Origin: JAEUPI01 sp044222685
GTDB taxonomy: Bacteria > Pseudomonadota > Gammaproteobacteria > Burkholderiales > Burkholderiaceae_C
Length of the DNA stretch: 64,000 nt
Assembly: GCA_044222685.1 (NCBI GenBank)
Contig: JBGAMU010000002.1
Location: 58,499 to 122,498 of the forward strand
Direction of reading: 5' to 3'
A program made the position numbers and the translations under genes. This document shows, piece by piece, positions 37,451-47,012 of this stretch (positions are counted from its first letter, which is position 1; each line of letters begins with the position of its first letter). The notes beneath the pieces are model-generated. The model was given only the letters and a program-made list of their open reading frames with translations. It was not told the DNA's origin and made no database searches.

Positions 37451-38350
37451 CTAGTCGATGGCCAGTCTTTCAAGTGCATCAGAGTAGAGCGATTTCGTGA
37501 CGTCAACGACTACCGCTGGTAAATGAGGCGCTGGTGGCTTCTTTGTCCAAGGCTTTCCCTCCACCCGCACCGCCTCCAGCCAATCCCGCAAGTACTGCTT
37601 GTCATAGCTTGCAGGATTGGCCCCTTCCGCATACGACGCCGCTGGCCAGAAGCGCGACGAGTCCGGGGTGAGGATCTCATCCATCAACGTCAGCACGCCT
37701 CGATCGTCAAGGCCGAACTCGAACTTGGTGTCGGCGATGATGATGCCGCGCCCGAGAGCATAGTCAGCGGCCTCGCGGTAAAGGCGGATGGAGATCTGGC
37801 GCATGCGTTCGGCCATCTCGCGCCCGATGAGAGCGCTGGCCTGCTCGAAGGTGATGTTCTCGTCGTGGTCGCCGGCAGCCGCCTTGGTGGCAGGCGTGAA
37901 GATGGGTTCGGGCAGCCGCGATGCGTTCTTCAATCCGGGCGGCAGCGGTACACCACACACGGTGCCGGACTGCTGGTACTCCTTCCAGCCCGAGCCGGCG
38001 AGATAACCGCGCACGACTGCCTCGATCGGCAACGGCTTGAGCCGCTTCACGAGCATCGAGCGGCCGCGCACTTGCTCCACCTCGTCGGGCGCCACCACGG
38101 ACTCGGGCGTCTCACCGGTCAGGTGATTCGGCACCACGTGCGACAGGCGCGCAAACCAGAACAGCGCCATGCGCGTGAGCATCTCGCCTTTGCCGGGTAT
38201 CGGCTCGCCCATCACGACGTCGAATGCCGAGATGCGGTCGCTGGCAACCATGAGGATGCGGTCGTCGCCGACGGCGTAGTTGTCGCGGACCTTGCCGCGC
38301 GCCAGGAGCTTCAACGAATGCAGGTGAGATTCGAAGAGAGCACGCGTCAT
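37451..38350 (-). CDS. purC: phosphoribosylaminoimidazole-succinocarboxamide synthase
   Basis: Joins aspartate to CAIR in purine synthesis, using ATP. 299 residues, the long form common in proteobacteria and yeast-like types. Blocks visible are LLARGKVRDNYAVGDDRILM (ATP site), VVRGYLAGSGWKEYQ and IIADTKFEFGLDD. It lies between the fba terminator and the orphan gene at 36323. Other purine genes (purE, purK) are 20 kb away in this window. Confidence 0.96.
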   Translation of the reverse strand: MTRALFESHLHSLKLLARGKVRDNYAVGDDRILMVASDRISAFDVVMGEPIPGKGEMLTRMALFWFARLSHVVPNHLTGETPESVVAPDEVEQVRGRSMLVKRLKPLPIEAVVRGYLAGSGWKEYQQSGTVCGVPLPPGLKNASRLPEPIFTPATKAAAGDHDENITFEQASALIGREMAERMRQISIRLYREAADYALGRGIIIADTKFEFGLDDRGVLTLMDEILTPDSSRFWPAASYAEGANPASYDKQYLRDWLEAVRVEGKPWTKKPPAPHLPAVVVDVTKSLYSDALERLAID

Positions 38351-38414
38351 GAGGCGATCCGCAGCGAGAGGTCGAGGGAGCGGCTATTGTGCCCGCGCGA
38401 GCCTGGCCGCAAGC

Positions 38415-38448
38415 AAAAAAGCCCGCCGGCTCTGGCGAGCGGGCGGGC
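38415..38448 (-). terminator. intrinsic terminator after fba
   Basis: On the minus strand a GC-rich hairpin (complement of 38421-38448, outer stem GCCCGCC with GGCGGGC) is followed by six T (complement of 38415-38420). It comes 48 bases after the fba stop and separates fba from purC. Confidence 0.8.
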
Positions 38449-38496
38449 CTGTGGATCGGTCTGGCCGGTGCGGGCGGGTGGGGGCAGCCGTCGCCC

Positions 38497-39561
38497 TCAG
38501 ACCACCGTCTGTGCGAGTTCGCCCTGGCTGTACTTCTGCGCGATCACCGTGAGCGGCAGCGGCTTGATCTTGCCTGCCTGGCCCTCGCAGCCGAACTCGA
38601 GGTAGCGCTGCTTGCAGATGCGGTAGGCCGCCTCGCGCGCCGGCTTCAGCCATTCGCGGGCGTCGAACTTCTCGGGGTTCTCGGCCAGGAACTTGCGCAC
38701 CGCGCCCGTCATCGCCAGCCGGATGTCGGTGTCGATGTTGATCTTGCGCACGCCGTACTTGATGGCCTCCTGGATCTCGGACACGGGCACGCCGTAGGTC
38801 TCCTTCATCTTGCCGCCGTACTGGCGGATCTGCTCGAGCAGGTCCTGCGGCACGCTGGAGCTGCCATGCATCACGAGGTGCGTGTTCGGGATGCGCTGGT
38901 TGATCTCCTTGATGCGGCTGATGGCCAGGATGTCACCGGTGGGCTTGCGGCTGAACTTGTAGGCGCCGTGGCTGGTGCCGATGGCGATCGCCAGCGCGTC
39001 GAGCTGCGTCTTCTTCACGAAGTCAGCGGCCTGCTCGGGGTCGGTGAGCAACTGCTCGCGCGTCATCGTGCCCTCGGCGCCGTGGCCGTCTTCCTTGTCG
39101 CCCTTCATCGTTTCCAGCGACCCCAGGCAACCGAGCTCGCCCTCGACGGTGATGCCCCGGCGGTGCGCCATGTCGACCACCCTGCGGGTCACGTCGACGT
39201 TGTAGTCGTAGCTGGCGATGCTCTTGCCATCGGCCTGCAGAGAGCCGTCCATCATCACCGAGCTGAAACCGAGGTCGATCGCGCCCTTGCAGATCTCGGG
39301 GCTCTGGCCGTGGTCCTGGTGCATCACCAGCGGCACGTTCGGGTAGGCCTCGGTGGCAGCCAGGATCAGGTGCTTGATGAAGGCCTCGCCGGCGTACTTG
39401 CGCGCACCGGCGCTCGCCTGCAGGATGACCGGCGCGCCGACTTCGGCTGCCGCGGTCATCACCGCCTGCACCTGCTCGAGGTTGTTCACGTTGAAGGCCG
39501 GAATGCCGTAGCCGTGCTCGGCGGCATGGTCCAGCAGCTGTCGCATCGACACGAGTGCCAT
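38497..39561 (-). CDS. fba: class II fructose-1,6-bisphosphate aldolase
   Basis: Zinc-dependent cleavage of fructose bisphosphate to two triose phosphates, in glycolysis, gluconeogenesis and the Calvin cycle. 354 residues. The opening MALVSMRQLLDHAAEHGYGI and the zinc/active-site block MHQDHGQSPEICKGAIDLGF are those of the CbbA-like class II enzymes of betaproteobacteria; TVEGELGCLGSLE follows. pyk lies 246 bases downstream of its start on the same strand side. No Calvin-cycle genes are nearby. Confidence 0.96.
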   Translation of the reverse strand: MALVSMRQLLDHAAEHGYGIPAFNVNNLEQVQAVMTAAAEVGAPVILQASAGARKYAGEAFIKHLILAATEAYPNVPLVMHQDHGQSPEICKGAIDLGFSSVMMDGSLQADGKSIASYDYNVDVTRRVVDMAHRRGITVEGELGCLGSLETMKGDKEDGHGAEGTMTREQLLTDPEQAADFVKKTQLDALAIAIGTSHGAYKFSRKPTGDILAISRIKEINQRIPNTHLVMHGSSSVPQDLLEQIRQYGGKMKETYGVPVSEIQEAIKYGVRKINIDTDIRLAMTGAVRKFLAENPEKFDAREWLKPAREAAYRICKQRYLEFGCEGQAGKIKPLPLTVIAQKYSQGELAQTVV

Positions 39562-39807
39562 GGTGGGATGTCCTTGCAGATGGGGATTGCGTTGGGCCTG
39601 CCCGCAGACATGCGCCGGTGCCGGCGATTCTACGAGTGGCGTATGCGGCCGGCGACGCCGTGGACAAGGGGGACTGAGCTCGAAGAGAGGTGTGGACGAG
39701 CAATCAACGTGCCCAGAGCGACGCGGGCCGGTCCGATTTCTTGCGCCGTCTCAATCCACGTTTTCCGGGCAGGGGGCTGCAGCAGGCGCCTCACCGCGCG
39801 ACGCCCA

Positions 39808-41238
39808 TCAGCCGACCCGGCACACCTTGAGCATGTTGGTGCCGCCCGGGTAGCCCATTGGCTCGCCGCAGGTGATGGCGTAGGTGTCGCCGGGCATCAG
39901 CACGCTGCGCTTGACCAGCAGGCGCTCGGCCTCGGCCAGCGCCTGGTCGCGGTCGGTGTGCGAGGGCATCTGGATCGGGTAGACGTTGCGGTACAACGCC
40001 ATGCGCCGCTCCGAGCCCGGCTTTGAGGTCAGGCCGAAGATCGGCACGTGGATCAAGTGCCGGCTCATCCACAAGGCGGTGGAGCCGCTCTCGGTCAGAG
40101 CGATGATCGCCTTGCAGCCGAGGTGGTGTGCCGTGAACAGCGCACCCATCGCGATGCTCTGGTCGATGCGGCCGAAGTGCCGGTTGGTGAAGTCGGCGTC
40201 GAGCTGCAGGTCCTCGGCGCGCTCGGCTTCGAGGGCGATCAGCGCCATGTGCTCGACGGTTTCCACCGGGTACATGCCGGCGGCCGTCTCGGCACTGAGC
40301 ATCACCGCGTCGGTGCCGTCGAGCACGGCGTTGGCCACGTCGCTGACCTCGGCCCGCGTGGGCACCGGGTTGTTGATCATGCTTTCCATCATCTGCGTGG
40401 CGGTGATGGTCAGCTTGTCCATCTCGCGGGCCATGCGGATCATGCGCTTCTGCAATGCCGGCACGGCGGCATTGCCGACCTCGATCGCGAGGTCGCCGCG
40501 GGCGACCATGATGCCATCGCTGGCGCGCAGGATCGCCTCGAGCTGCGGTATCGCCTCGCTGCGCTCGATCTTGGCGATCATTCCCGGCTTGTGGCGGTGC
40601 GACTCGCCCGCCACGTTGGCGAGTTGGCGCGCCATCTCCATGTCGGTGGCGTTCTTCGGGAAACTCACCGCCACGAAGTCGGCCTGGAAGGCCATCGCGG
40701 TGCGGATGTCCTCCATGTCCTTGGCGGTCAGCGCCGGGGCCGTCAGGCCGCCGCCCTGCTTGTTGATGCCCTTGTTGTTGGACAGCACGCCACCGACCTT
40801 CACGAGCGTGTGCACCTGCTCGCCGCGGACCGTGTCGACCGTCAGCACGATCAGGCCGTCGTTGAGCAGCAGCGTGTCGCCCGGCTTCACGTCGCGCGGC
40901 AGTTCCTTGTAGTCGAGCCCCACCGCACCGGCGTCACCCGGTGCCGTGCGCCCGGCATCGAGCACGAAGGGCGTGCCGTTCTTCAGCGTCACCTTGCCGT
41001 CGGCGAACTTGCCGACACGGATCTTCGGGCCCTGCAGATCGGCCATCAGCGCCACCGGCTTGCCCACCCGCTCGGCGGTGTCTCGTACCAGCTGGGCGCG
41101 GGCAATGTGGTCGGCCGCGGTGCCGTGGCTGAAGTTGAGCCTCACCACATCGACGCCGGCGCGCAGCAGCCGTTCCAGCACGGCCGGTTCGCTGGAGGCA
41201 GGCCCCAGCGTGGCGACGATCTTGGTGGCGCGGGTCAT
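39808..41238 (-). CDS. pyk: pyruvate kinase
   Basis: Last glycolytic step: phosphoenolpyruvate and ADP to pyruvate and ATP. 476 residues. The start MTRATKIVATLGPASSEPAV and the blocks LNFSHGTAADH, MIAKIERSEAI (catalytic Lys and Glu) and ATQMMESMINNPVPTRAEVS are intact, as is the C-terminal allosteric domain. It is followed upstream by maeB and pgk in the same orientation, giving a cluster of central carbon genes. Confidence 0.97.
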   Translation of the reverse strand: MTRATKIVATLGPASSEPAVLERLLRAGVDVVRLNFSHGTAADHIARAQLVRDTAERVGKPVALMADLQGPKIRVGKFADGKVTLKNGTPFVLDAGRTAPGDAGAVGLDYKELPRDVKPGDTLLLNDGLIVLTVDTVRGEQVHTLVKVGGVLSNNKGINKQGGGLTAPALTAKDMEDIRTAMAFQADFVAVSFPKNATDMEMARQLANVAGESHRHKPGMIAKIERSEAIPQLEAILRASDGIMVARGDLAIEVGNAAVPALQKRMIRMAREMDKLTITATQMMESMINNPVPTRAEVSDVANAVLDGTDAVMLSAETAAGMYPVETVEHMALIALEAERAEDLQLDADFTNRHFGRIDQSIAMGALFTAHHLGCKAIIALTESGSTALWMSRHLIHVPIFGLTSKPGSERRMALYRNVYPIQMPSHTDRDQALAEAERLLVKRSVLMPGDTYAITCGEPMGYPGGTNMLKVCRVG

Positions 41239-41334
41239 GGGGCAGCGTTCTCCAGCGGCGCGTGCGAATTCCGCGCATTATCACGGCCGCGCGCCGGAGC
41301 GCACGGCCGTGGGTACAAGCATGACGACGGCGTC

Positions 41335-43641
41335 TCAGCGCGCCGTGTCGCGCATCGCGGCGGCGTCGGCCACCGCCAGTGCCGTCATGTTGACGATGCG
41401 CCGCATCGTCGCCGAAGGCGTCAGCACGTGCACCGGCGCTGCGGCGCCGAGCAGGATCGGCCCCACCGTGACGTTGTGGCCGCCGGTGACCTTGAGCACG
41501 TTGAACAGGATGTTGGCGGCGTCCAGGTTCGGCAGCACCAGCACGTTGGCCGACCCGCTGAGCGTGCCGTCGGTCAGGTAACCCTTGCGCACGTCTTCGG
41601 ACAGCGCGGCGTCGCCGTGCAGTTCGCCGTCGCATTCGACGTCGGGCACCTGGCGCACGAACAGGTCGCGCGCCGCCCGCATGCGCAGGGCCGACGCCCG
41701 CTTGGACGAGCCGTAGATCGAGTGCGACAGGAACGCCACCTTCGGCGGCACGCCGAAGCGCTGCACCTCGGCCGCCGCCATGCGGGCGATGTCGGCCAGC
41801 TCTTCGGCGCTCGGCTCCTCGTTGACGAAGGTGTCGGCAATGAACAGCGTGTGCCGCTCCAGCATCAGCGCGTTCATCGCGGCCAGCGTGCGCGCGTCGC
41901 TGCGCATGCCGATCACCGAGCGCACATGCTCGAGATGGCTGTCGTAGCGTCCGACCAGCCCGCAGAGCATGCCGTCGGCCTCGCCACGGCGCACCATCAG
42001 CGCGCTGATCAGCGTGTTCGAGCGACGCACCATCGCCTTGGCCGCCTCGGGCGAGATGCCGTCGCGGCCCATCAGCTGGTGGTACAGCTCCCAATAGCTG
42101 CGAAAGCGCGCGTCGTTCTCGGGATCGACGACCTCGAAGTCGCTGCCGGCGGTGAGGCGCAGGCCGGCCCGCTCGATGCGCATCTGAATCACCGCAGGCC
42201 GGCCGACAAGGATCGGCCGCGCCATGTGCTCGTCGAGCACCACCTGGACGGCGCGCAGCACGCGCTCGTCCTCGCCTTCGGCATAGACCACGCGGGCGGG
42301 TTGCGCCTTGGCGGCGGCGAACACGGGCCGCATGAACATGCCGGTCTGGTAGACGAAGCGCGTCAGCGACTGGCGATAGGCGTCGTAGTCGGTGATCGGG
42401 CGCGTCGCCACGCCCGACTCGGCGGCCGCCTTGGCCACGGCCGGGGCGATGCGCAGGATCAGTCGCGCGTCGAACGGCGTCGGGATGATGTAGTCGGGGC
42501 CGAACTTGAGCTCCTGCCCGGCGTAGGCGGTGGCCACCTCGTCACTCGTCTCGGCCTTGGCCAGCGCCGCGATCTCGCGCACGCAGGCGAGCTTCATCGC
42601 CTCGGTGATCTTGGTCGCGCCGCAGTCGAGCGCGCCGCGGAAGATGTACGGGAAGCAGAGCACGTTGTTCACCTGGTTCGGATAGTCCGAACGCCCGGTG
42701 GCGATGATGCAGTCGGGCCGCGCCTTCTTGGCCAGCTCGGGCCGGATCTCGGGCTCGGGGTTGGCCAGCGCCAGGATGATGGGCTTGGGCCCCATGGTGG
42801 CGACCATCTCGCCGGTCAGCACGCCCGAGGTCGAGCAGCCCAGAAACACATCGGCGCCCTTGACTACATCGGCCAGTGTGCGCGCCTCGGTCTTCTGGCA
42901 GTAGCGCTGCTTCGACTCGTCGAGCTTGTCTCCGCGGCCGGCGCGGATGACGCCCTTGGAGTCGACCGCAAAGATGTTCTCGATGCGCACGCCCAGGCTG
43001 ACGAAGATGTCGAGGCACGCGATCGCGGCCGCACCCGCGCCGGAGGCCACCACCTTCACCTCGCCGAGCTTCTTGCCCACCAGTTCCAGCCCGTTGAGCA
43101 GCGCCGCGGCCGAGATGATCGCGGTGCCGTGCTGGTCGTCGTGGAAGACCGGGATGTTGAGCCGCTCGCGCAGCTTGCGCTCGATGTAGAAGCACTCGGG
43201 CGCCTTGATGTCCTCGAGGTTGACGCCGCCCAGCGTGGGCTCGAGCGCCGCGACGATCTCGACCAGCTTGTCAGGATCCTTCTGCGCCAGCTCGATGTCG
43301 AACACGTCGATGCCGGCGAACTTCTTGAACAGGCAGCCCTTGCCCTCCATCACCGGCTTGCCGGCCAGCGGGCCGATGTCACCGAGGCCCAGCACGGCCG
43401 TGCCGTTGGTCACCACGCCCACCAGGTTGGCGCGCGAGGTGTACTCGGCGGCCAGCGTCGGGTCGGCCTCGATGGCCAGGCAGGCGTAGGCCACACCCGG
43501 CGAGTAGGCCAGCGACAGGTCGCGCTGATTGCTCAGCGGCTTGGTCGGCGTGATCGAGATCTTGCCGCGGGTGGGCGAGCGGTGGTATTCCAGCGCCGCT
43601 TCGCGCAGCGCGGTCTCGGCGGCGCTCAGTTCGAGCTTCAT
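41335..43641 (-). CDS. maeB: NADP-dependent malic enzyme, MaeB type with phosphotransacetylase-like domain
   Basis: Oxidative decarboxylation of malate to pyruvate with NADPH. From ATG 43641 it has 768 residues. The malic N-terminal and NAD-binding domains cover about 1-425 (TNGTAVLGLGDIGPLAGKPV, PVFHDDQHGTAI, VASGAGAAAIACLDI). The rest (about 430-760) resembles phosphotransacetylase, known in MaeB as an acetyl-CoA-sensing regulatory part. The frame is open upstream to 44571 but crosses pgk in another frame, so that part is not coding. Confidence 0.96.
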   Translation of the reverse strand: MKLELSAAETALREAALEYHRSPTRGKISITPTKPLSNQRDLSLAYSPGVAYACLAIEADPTLAAEYTSRANLVGVVTNGTAVLGLGDIGPLAGKPVMEGKGCLFKKFAGIDVFDIELAQKDPDKLVEIVAALEPTLGGVNLEDIKAPECFYIERKLRERLNIPVFHDDQHGTAIISAAALLNGLELVGKKLGEVKVVASGAGAAAIACLDIFVSLGVRIENIFAVDSKGVIRAGRGDKLDESKQRYCQKTEARTLADVVKGADVFLGCSTSGVLTGEMVATMGPKPIILALANPEPEIRPELAKKARPDCIIATGRSDYPNQVNNVLCFPYIFRGALDCGATKITEAMKLACVREIAALAKAETSDEVATAYAGQELKFGPDYIIPTPFDARLILRIAPAVAKAAAESGVATRPITDYDAYRQSLTRFVYQTGMFMRPVFAAAKAQPARVVYAEGEDERVLRAVQVVLDEHMARPILVGRPAVIQMRIERAGLRLTAGSDFEVVDPENDARFRSYWELYHQLMGRDGISPEAAKAMVRRSNTLISALMVRRGEADGMLCGLVGRYDSHLEHVRSVIGMRSDARTLAAMNALMLERHTLFIADTFVNEEPSAEELADIARMAAAEVQRFGVPPKVAFLSHSIYGSSKRASALRMRAARDLFVRQVPDVECDGELHGDAALSEDVRKGYLTDGTLSGSANVLVLPNLDAANILFNVLKVTGGHNVTVGPILLGAAAPVHVLTPSATMRRIVNMTALAVADAAAMRDTAR

Positions 43642-43787
43642 GAATCTGTCTCCTCTGGTGTCGTCTGGAATCGACGTTCCGACAGACCCAGGGTACGCCG
43701 CTTTGGGCGGCGCGGGAATCGTGCAAACCAAAGCAGCTTTCACCGGGCCGAGGCAATCGGCGCGTTCGTTGTCCCGCGACAGAGACG

Positions 43788-44981
43788 TCAGCCGGCCGCG
43801 CGGCGCTGCAGGATCTCGAACGCGGGCAGCGTCTTGCCCTCCAGCACCTCCAGGAAGGCACCGCCGCCGGTGGAGATGTAGCCGACGTCCTTGTCGATGC
43901 CGTACTTGGCGATCGCCGCCAGCGTGTCGCCGCCGCCGGCGATGCTGAAGGCGGGGCTCGCGGCCACCGCGCGCGCGATCGTCTCGGTGCCCTTGGCAAA
44001 GGCGTCGAACTCGAACACACCGACGGGTCCGTTCCAGACGATGGTACCGGCCGCCTTGAGCTGTTCGGCCAACTGCGCCGCCGTCTTGGGACCGATGTCG
44101 AGGATCAGGTCGTCGGCCGCCACGTCGGTGGCGGCCTTCACGGTGGCTGGCGCGTCGGCCTTGAACTCCTTGGCGACCACCACGTCCTGCGGAATCGGCA
44201 CATCGGCGCCACGCGCCTTCATCGCGGCGATCACCGCCTTGGCCTGGTCGACGAGCGCCGGCTCGGCCAGGCTCTTGCCGATCGGCAGGCCGGCCGCCAG
44301 CATGAACGTATTGGCAATGCCGCCACCGACGATCAGCCCGTCGACGTTCTTCGCCAGGCTCTGCAGGATCGTCAGCTTGGTGCTCACCTTGCTGCCGGCC
44401 ACGATCGCCACCAGCGGCCGCTTGGGGTTGGCCAGCGCCTTCGAGATCGCGTCGATCTCGGCAGCCAGCAGCGGGCCGGCGCAGGCCACCTTGGCGAACT
44501 GGGCGATGCCATAGGTGCTGGCCTCGGCGCGATGTGCGGTGCCGAAGGCGTCGTGCACGAAGATGTCGCACAGCGCCGCCATCTTGCGCGACAGCTCCTC
44601 GCTGTTCTTCTTCTCGCCCTTATTGAGGCGGCAGTTCTCCAGCAGCACCAGCTCGCCCGGCTTGACGTCGACACCGTCGACCCAGTTGGCGCGCAGCGGC
44701 ACCGTGCGGCCGAGCAGCTCGGCCAGGCGGGCTGCCACCGGCGCGAGCGAGTCCTCGGGTTTGAACTCGCCTTCGGTCGGCCGGCCGAGGTGCGAGGTGA
44801 CCATCACCGCAGCGCCGGCGTCGAGCGCCATGCGGATGCACGGCAGCGAGGCACGGATGCGCGTGTCTTCGGTGATGCGGCCGGTGTCGTCCTGCGGCAC
44901 GTTGAGATCGGCACGGATGAACACACGGTGGCCGCGCACGCGGCCCTGGGCGATGAGGTCTTGCAGGCGGAGGATCTTCAT
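43788..44981 (-). CDS. pgk: phosphoglycerate kinase
   Basis: Glycolytic ATP-forming step between 1,3-bisphosphoglycerate and 3-phosphoglycerate. From ATG 44981 (MKILRLQDLIAQGRVRGHRV) it has 397 residues. RADLNVPQDD, TSHLGRPTEG and the C-terminal nucleotide site VGYISTGGGAFLEVLEGK are intact. The open frame continues upstream to 45158 but without family similarity. Located between maeB and azlD. Confidence 0.97.
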   Translation of the reverse strand: MKILRLQDLIAQGRVRGHRVFIRADLNVPQDDTGRITEDTRIRASLPCIRMALDAGAAVMVTSHLGRPTEGEFKPEDSLAPVAARLAELLGRTVPLRANWVDGVDVKPGELVLLENCRLNKGEKKNSEELSRKMAALCDIFVHDAFGTAHRAEASTYGIAQFAKVACAGPLLAAEIDAISKALANPKRPLVAIVAGSKVSTKLTILQSLAKNVDGLIVGGGIANTFMLAAGLPIGKSLAEPALVDQAKAVIAAMKARGADVPIPQDVVVAKEFKADAPATVKAATDVAADDLILDIGPKTAAQLAEQLKAAGTIVWNGPVGVFEFDAFAKGTETIARAVAASPAFSIAGGGDTLAAIAKYGIDKDVGYISTGGGAFLEVLEGKTLPAFEILQRRAAG

Positions 44982-45036
44982 GATGTCGTGGTGAATGGGA
45001 GGAGGAAAGGGTGCGCGCAGGCGGTCGACGCGTGCT

Positions 45037-45366
45037 TCACCAACCGAGGCCCAGACGCAGCACCACCAGGGTGCCCGTGCCGGCGACGATGGTGCCGAAC
45101 ATGTCGCGGCGCCAGAAGAACCAGGCCGTGCCGACCAAGGCGCCATACAGCCGTGCATCTTTCCACGTGCCGACGAGCGCGCCTTGCGTCATGACAATCT
45201 CGGGTGCCACCACCGCCGTCAAGGCAGCCAGCGGCGCATAGCGCAGGCCTTCGATCAGCCATCGCGGTACGGGCAGTTCGGCACGCTGCAAAAAGAAGAA
45301 ACCCCGCGTCAACAACGTGATTGCGGCCATGCCGGCGATCGCGATCAGGATCTCGAGCGCGTTCAC
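45037..45366 (-). CDS. azlD: AzlD-family branched-chain amino acid export subunit
   Basis: Small partner of the AzlC/AzlD exporter of branched-chain amino acids. From GTG 45366 it has 109 residues with about four hydrophobic spans (for example ILIAIAGMAAITLLTRGFFF, an AzlD hallmark start). The GTG overlaps the azlC stop in GTGA, so translation is coupled. The longer open frame to 45690 lies within azlC and is not used. Confidence 0.9.
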   Translation of the reverse strand: MNALEILIAIAGMAAITLLTRGFFFLQRAELPVPRWLIEGLRYAPLAALTAVVAPEIVMTQGALVGTWKDARLYGALVGTAWFFWRRDMFGTIVAGTGTLVVLRLGLGW

Positions 45367-46106
45367 GCCACTTCCTTCGGCGTGGCCTTCAGGTGGGGCC
45401 GCGTGTGGTCGATCACCACGCCGATCGCCACCGCAGCGGCGATCGCGACCACGATGTTCAGGCGCAGCGGCAGCGCATAGGCAGCCACGGCGGCACACGC
45501 CGCCACGGCCGCAGCCAACCAGGTCGCGCGGTCCGACACCATCGTGTAGGTCATCGCCAGCAGCGCCATCGTACCGGCGAAGCCGAGACCCCATTCCACC
45601 GGCAGCTGGTGCGCCAGCGCGATGCCCAGCAGCGACGAGGTCTGCCACGAGCCCCAGTTCACGGCCATGCCGCCCCAGAAATACGGCCACTGCTCAGGCG
45701 ACGGCCTCGGCTCGGGAAAACGGCGCAGGAAGGTCACGTAGTTCAGATCGGCACAGAAGTACGCGACAAGGGCGCGCCGGCGCAGCGGCAGGTGCACCCA
45801 GTAGGGTCGCCACTGCAGGCTGAAGATCACGAAGCGAAGGTTCACGCACAACGCCGTCGCCCACACCACCCACATTGGCGCGCCGCTGATGATCAACGGC
45901 AACGAAGCGAGCTGCGAGGTGCCGGAGAACACCACCAGCGACATCACCACCGAGAGCGTGACACCCAGGCCGCTCTTGACCATCGCCACGCCTGCGACCA
46001 AGCCCCAGGCAGAGATGCCGAGCGCGATGCCGACCATCTCGCGCGCGCCACGGCGGAACTCGGGGTGCTGCCAGAGCGAGCCCGGGCGGGCGTCGGGTAT
46101 CACCAT
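45363..46106 (-). CDS. azlC: AzlC-family branched-chain amino acid exporter
   Basis: Large membrane subunit, 247 residues, with about six to seven hydrophobic spans. The family block VVFSGTSQLASLPLIISGAP followed by LCVNLRFVIFSLQW is clear. Together with AzlD it should export branched-chain amino acids; the true substrate here is not shown by the sequence. The gene starts about 40 bases from the convergent side of the head-GIN gene and runs on the same strand. Confidence 0.92.
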   Translation of the reverse strand: MVIPDARPGSLWQHPEFRRGAREMVGIALGISAWGLVAGVAMVKSGLGVTLSVVMSLVVFSGTSQLASLPLIISGAPMWVVWATALCVNLRFVIFSLQWRPYWVHLPLRRRALVAYFCADLNYVTFLRRFPEPRPSPEQWPYFWGGMAVNWGSWQTSSLLGIALAHQLPVEWGLGFAGTMALLAMTYTMVSDRATWLAAAVAACAAVAAYALPLRLNIVVAIAAAVAIGVVIDHTRPHLKATPKEVA

Positions 46107-46149
46107 CCATGGATTGTCCTATGGCGTCCGGCCACCTGGACGCGCGGGG

Positions 46150-46848
46150 TCAACGCCGCCGCACGGAGCCGGACCCGGCGACGGCCTGGTTCACCGACGG
46201 CGAGCCGCTGTAGACCACGTGCCCTGAGCCGGCGACCGAGACGTTGAGCGCGTGCGACGCCTGCACGGCGGCGTCGCCGGAGCCGGCGATGTTGATGGTC
46301 ACGTCGCGGGCCGCCAGCTGCGCGGCATCGACGTCGCCCGAGCCGGAGATACTGATGCGCACGCGGGCGACGGTCAATTCGTCGTGCTGCAACCCGCGGG
46401 CCCGCGCGTCGCCCGAGCCGGAGAGCGACAGCGCGAAATGCGGCACCTTGAGCGAGTCGATGTCGACCGCGCTGGAACCCTCGGCGGCGACCGAGCGGAT
46501 CGCCGGCGCTGCCACCTCGACCCACACCGGTGACGGTGAGCGCGTCCGCAACGAGGCGTCCCGCTTCCAGCGCACGCGCAGCGTCTTGTCCGCGCCTGCG
46601 GCCAGCTCGACCCACGGCAGTACGCGGGCGTCACCGTGCACGGTGACCTGGGTCGACTCGGCCTGCCTGAGCTTGAGGCCGATGCCGTCACCGATGGAGA
46701 TTGACTGGAAGTCGCCCACCGACCGCGATTGGCTGGTCAGCGGGCCGTTGCCGACCACCGTCTCGCCGGCCTGTACCGCATCCGGCAAGCCAACACCCAG
46801 CGCCAGCAGCAGCGACAACACCATCGTCGTGGCAATCGAGCGGATCAT
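46150..46848 (-). CDS. secreted head-GIN domain (DUF2807) protein
   Basis: 232 residues with a signal peptide (VLSLLLALGVGLPDAVQA). The mature protein matches the putative autotransporter adhesin head-GIN type: a beta-helix whose turns carry GSG repeats, five of them between about residues 140 and 229 (SGSGD, SGSGD, AGSGD, AGSGH, AGSGS). No autotransporter barrel is attached, so it is likely periplasmic or surface-released. Function unknown. Confidence 0.82.
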   Translation of the reverse strand: MIRSIATTMVLSLLLALGVGLPDAVQAGETVVGNGPLTSQSRSVGDFQSISIGDGIGLKLRQAESTQVTVHGDARVLPWVELAAGADKTLRVRWKRDASLRTRSPSPVWVEVAAPAIRSVAAEGSSAVDIDSLKVPHFALSLSGSGDARARGLQHDELTVARVRISISGSGDVDAAQLAARDVTINIAGSGDAAVQASHALNVSVAGSGHVVYSGSPSVNQAVAGSGSVRRR

Positions 46849-47012
46849 GGGACGCCTCCGGAACGTGTGATGGACGAGGCGGCATCATGTGCGCGCGGCC
46901 ATGCGTGGTCACGCGCGGTGCGACGAAATGCGCCAGTGGCAGCACGGGCGTGCCATGCCGCCGACGATCCGCGAGATGCTCGTGGTAGGCGCTGACGCAG
47001 CGCGCGCCGCGG

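Noticed and set aside
41335..44571. A 1078-residue malic enzyme with long N-terminal extension
   Set aside because: The extra 310 residues are read across pgk in the wrong frame; the true start is the ATG at 43641 with full family similarity.
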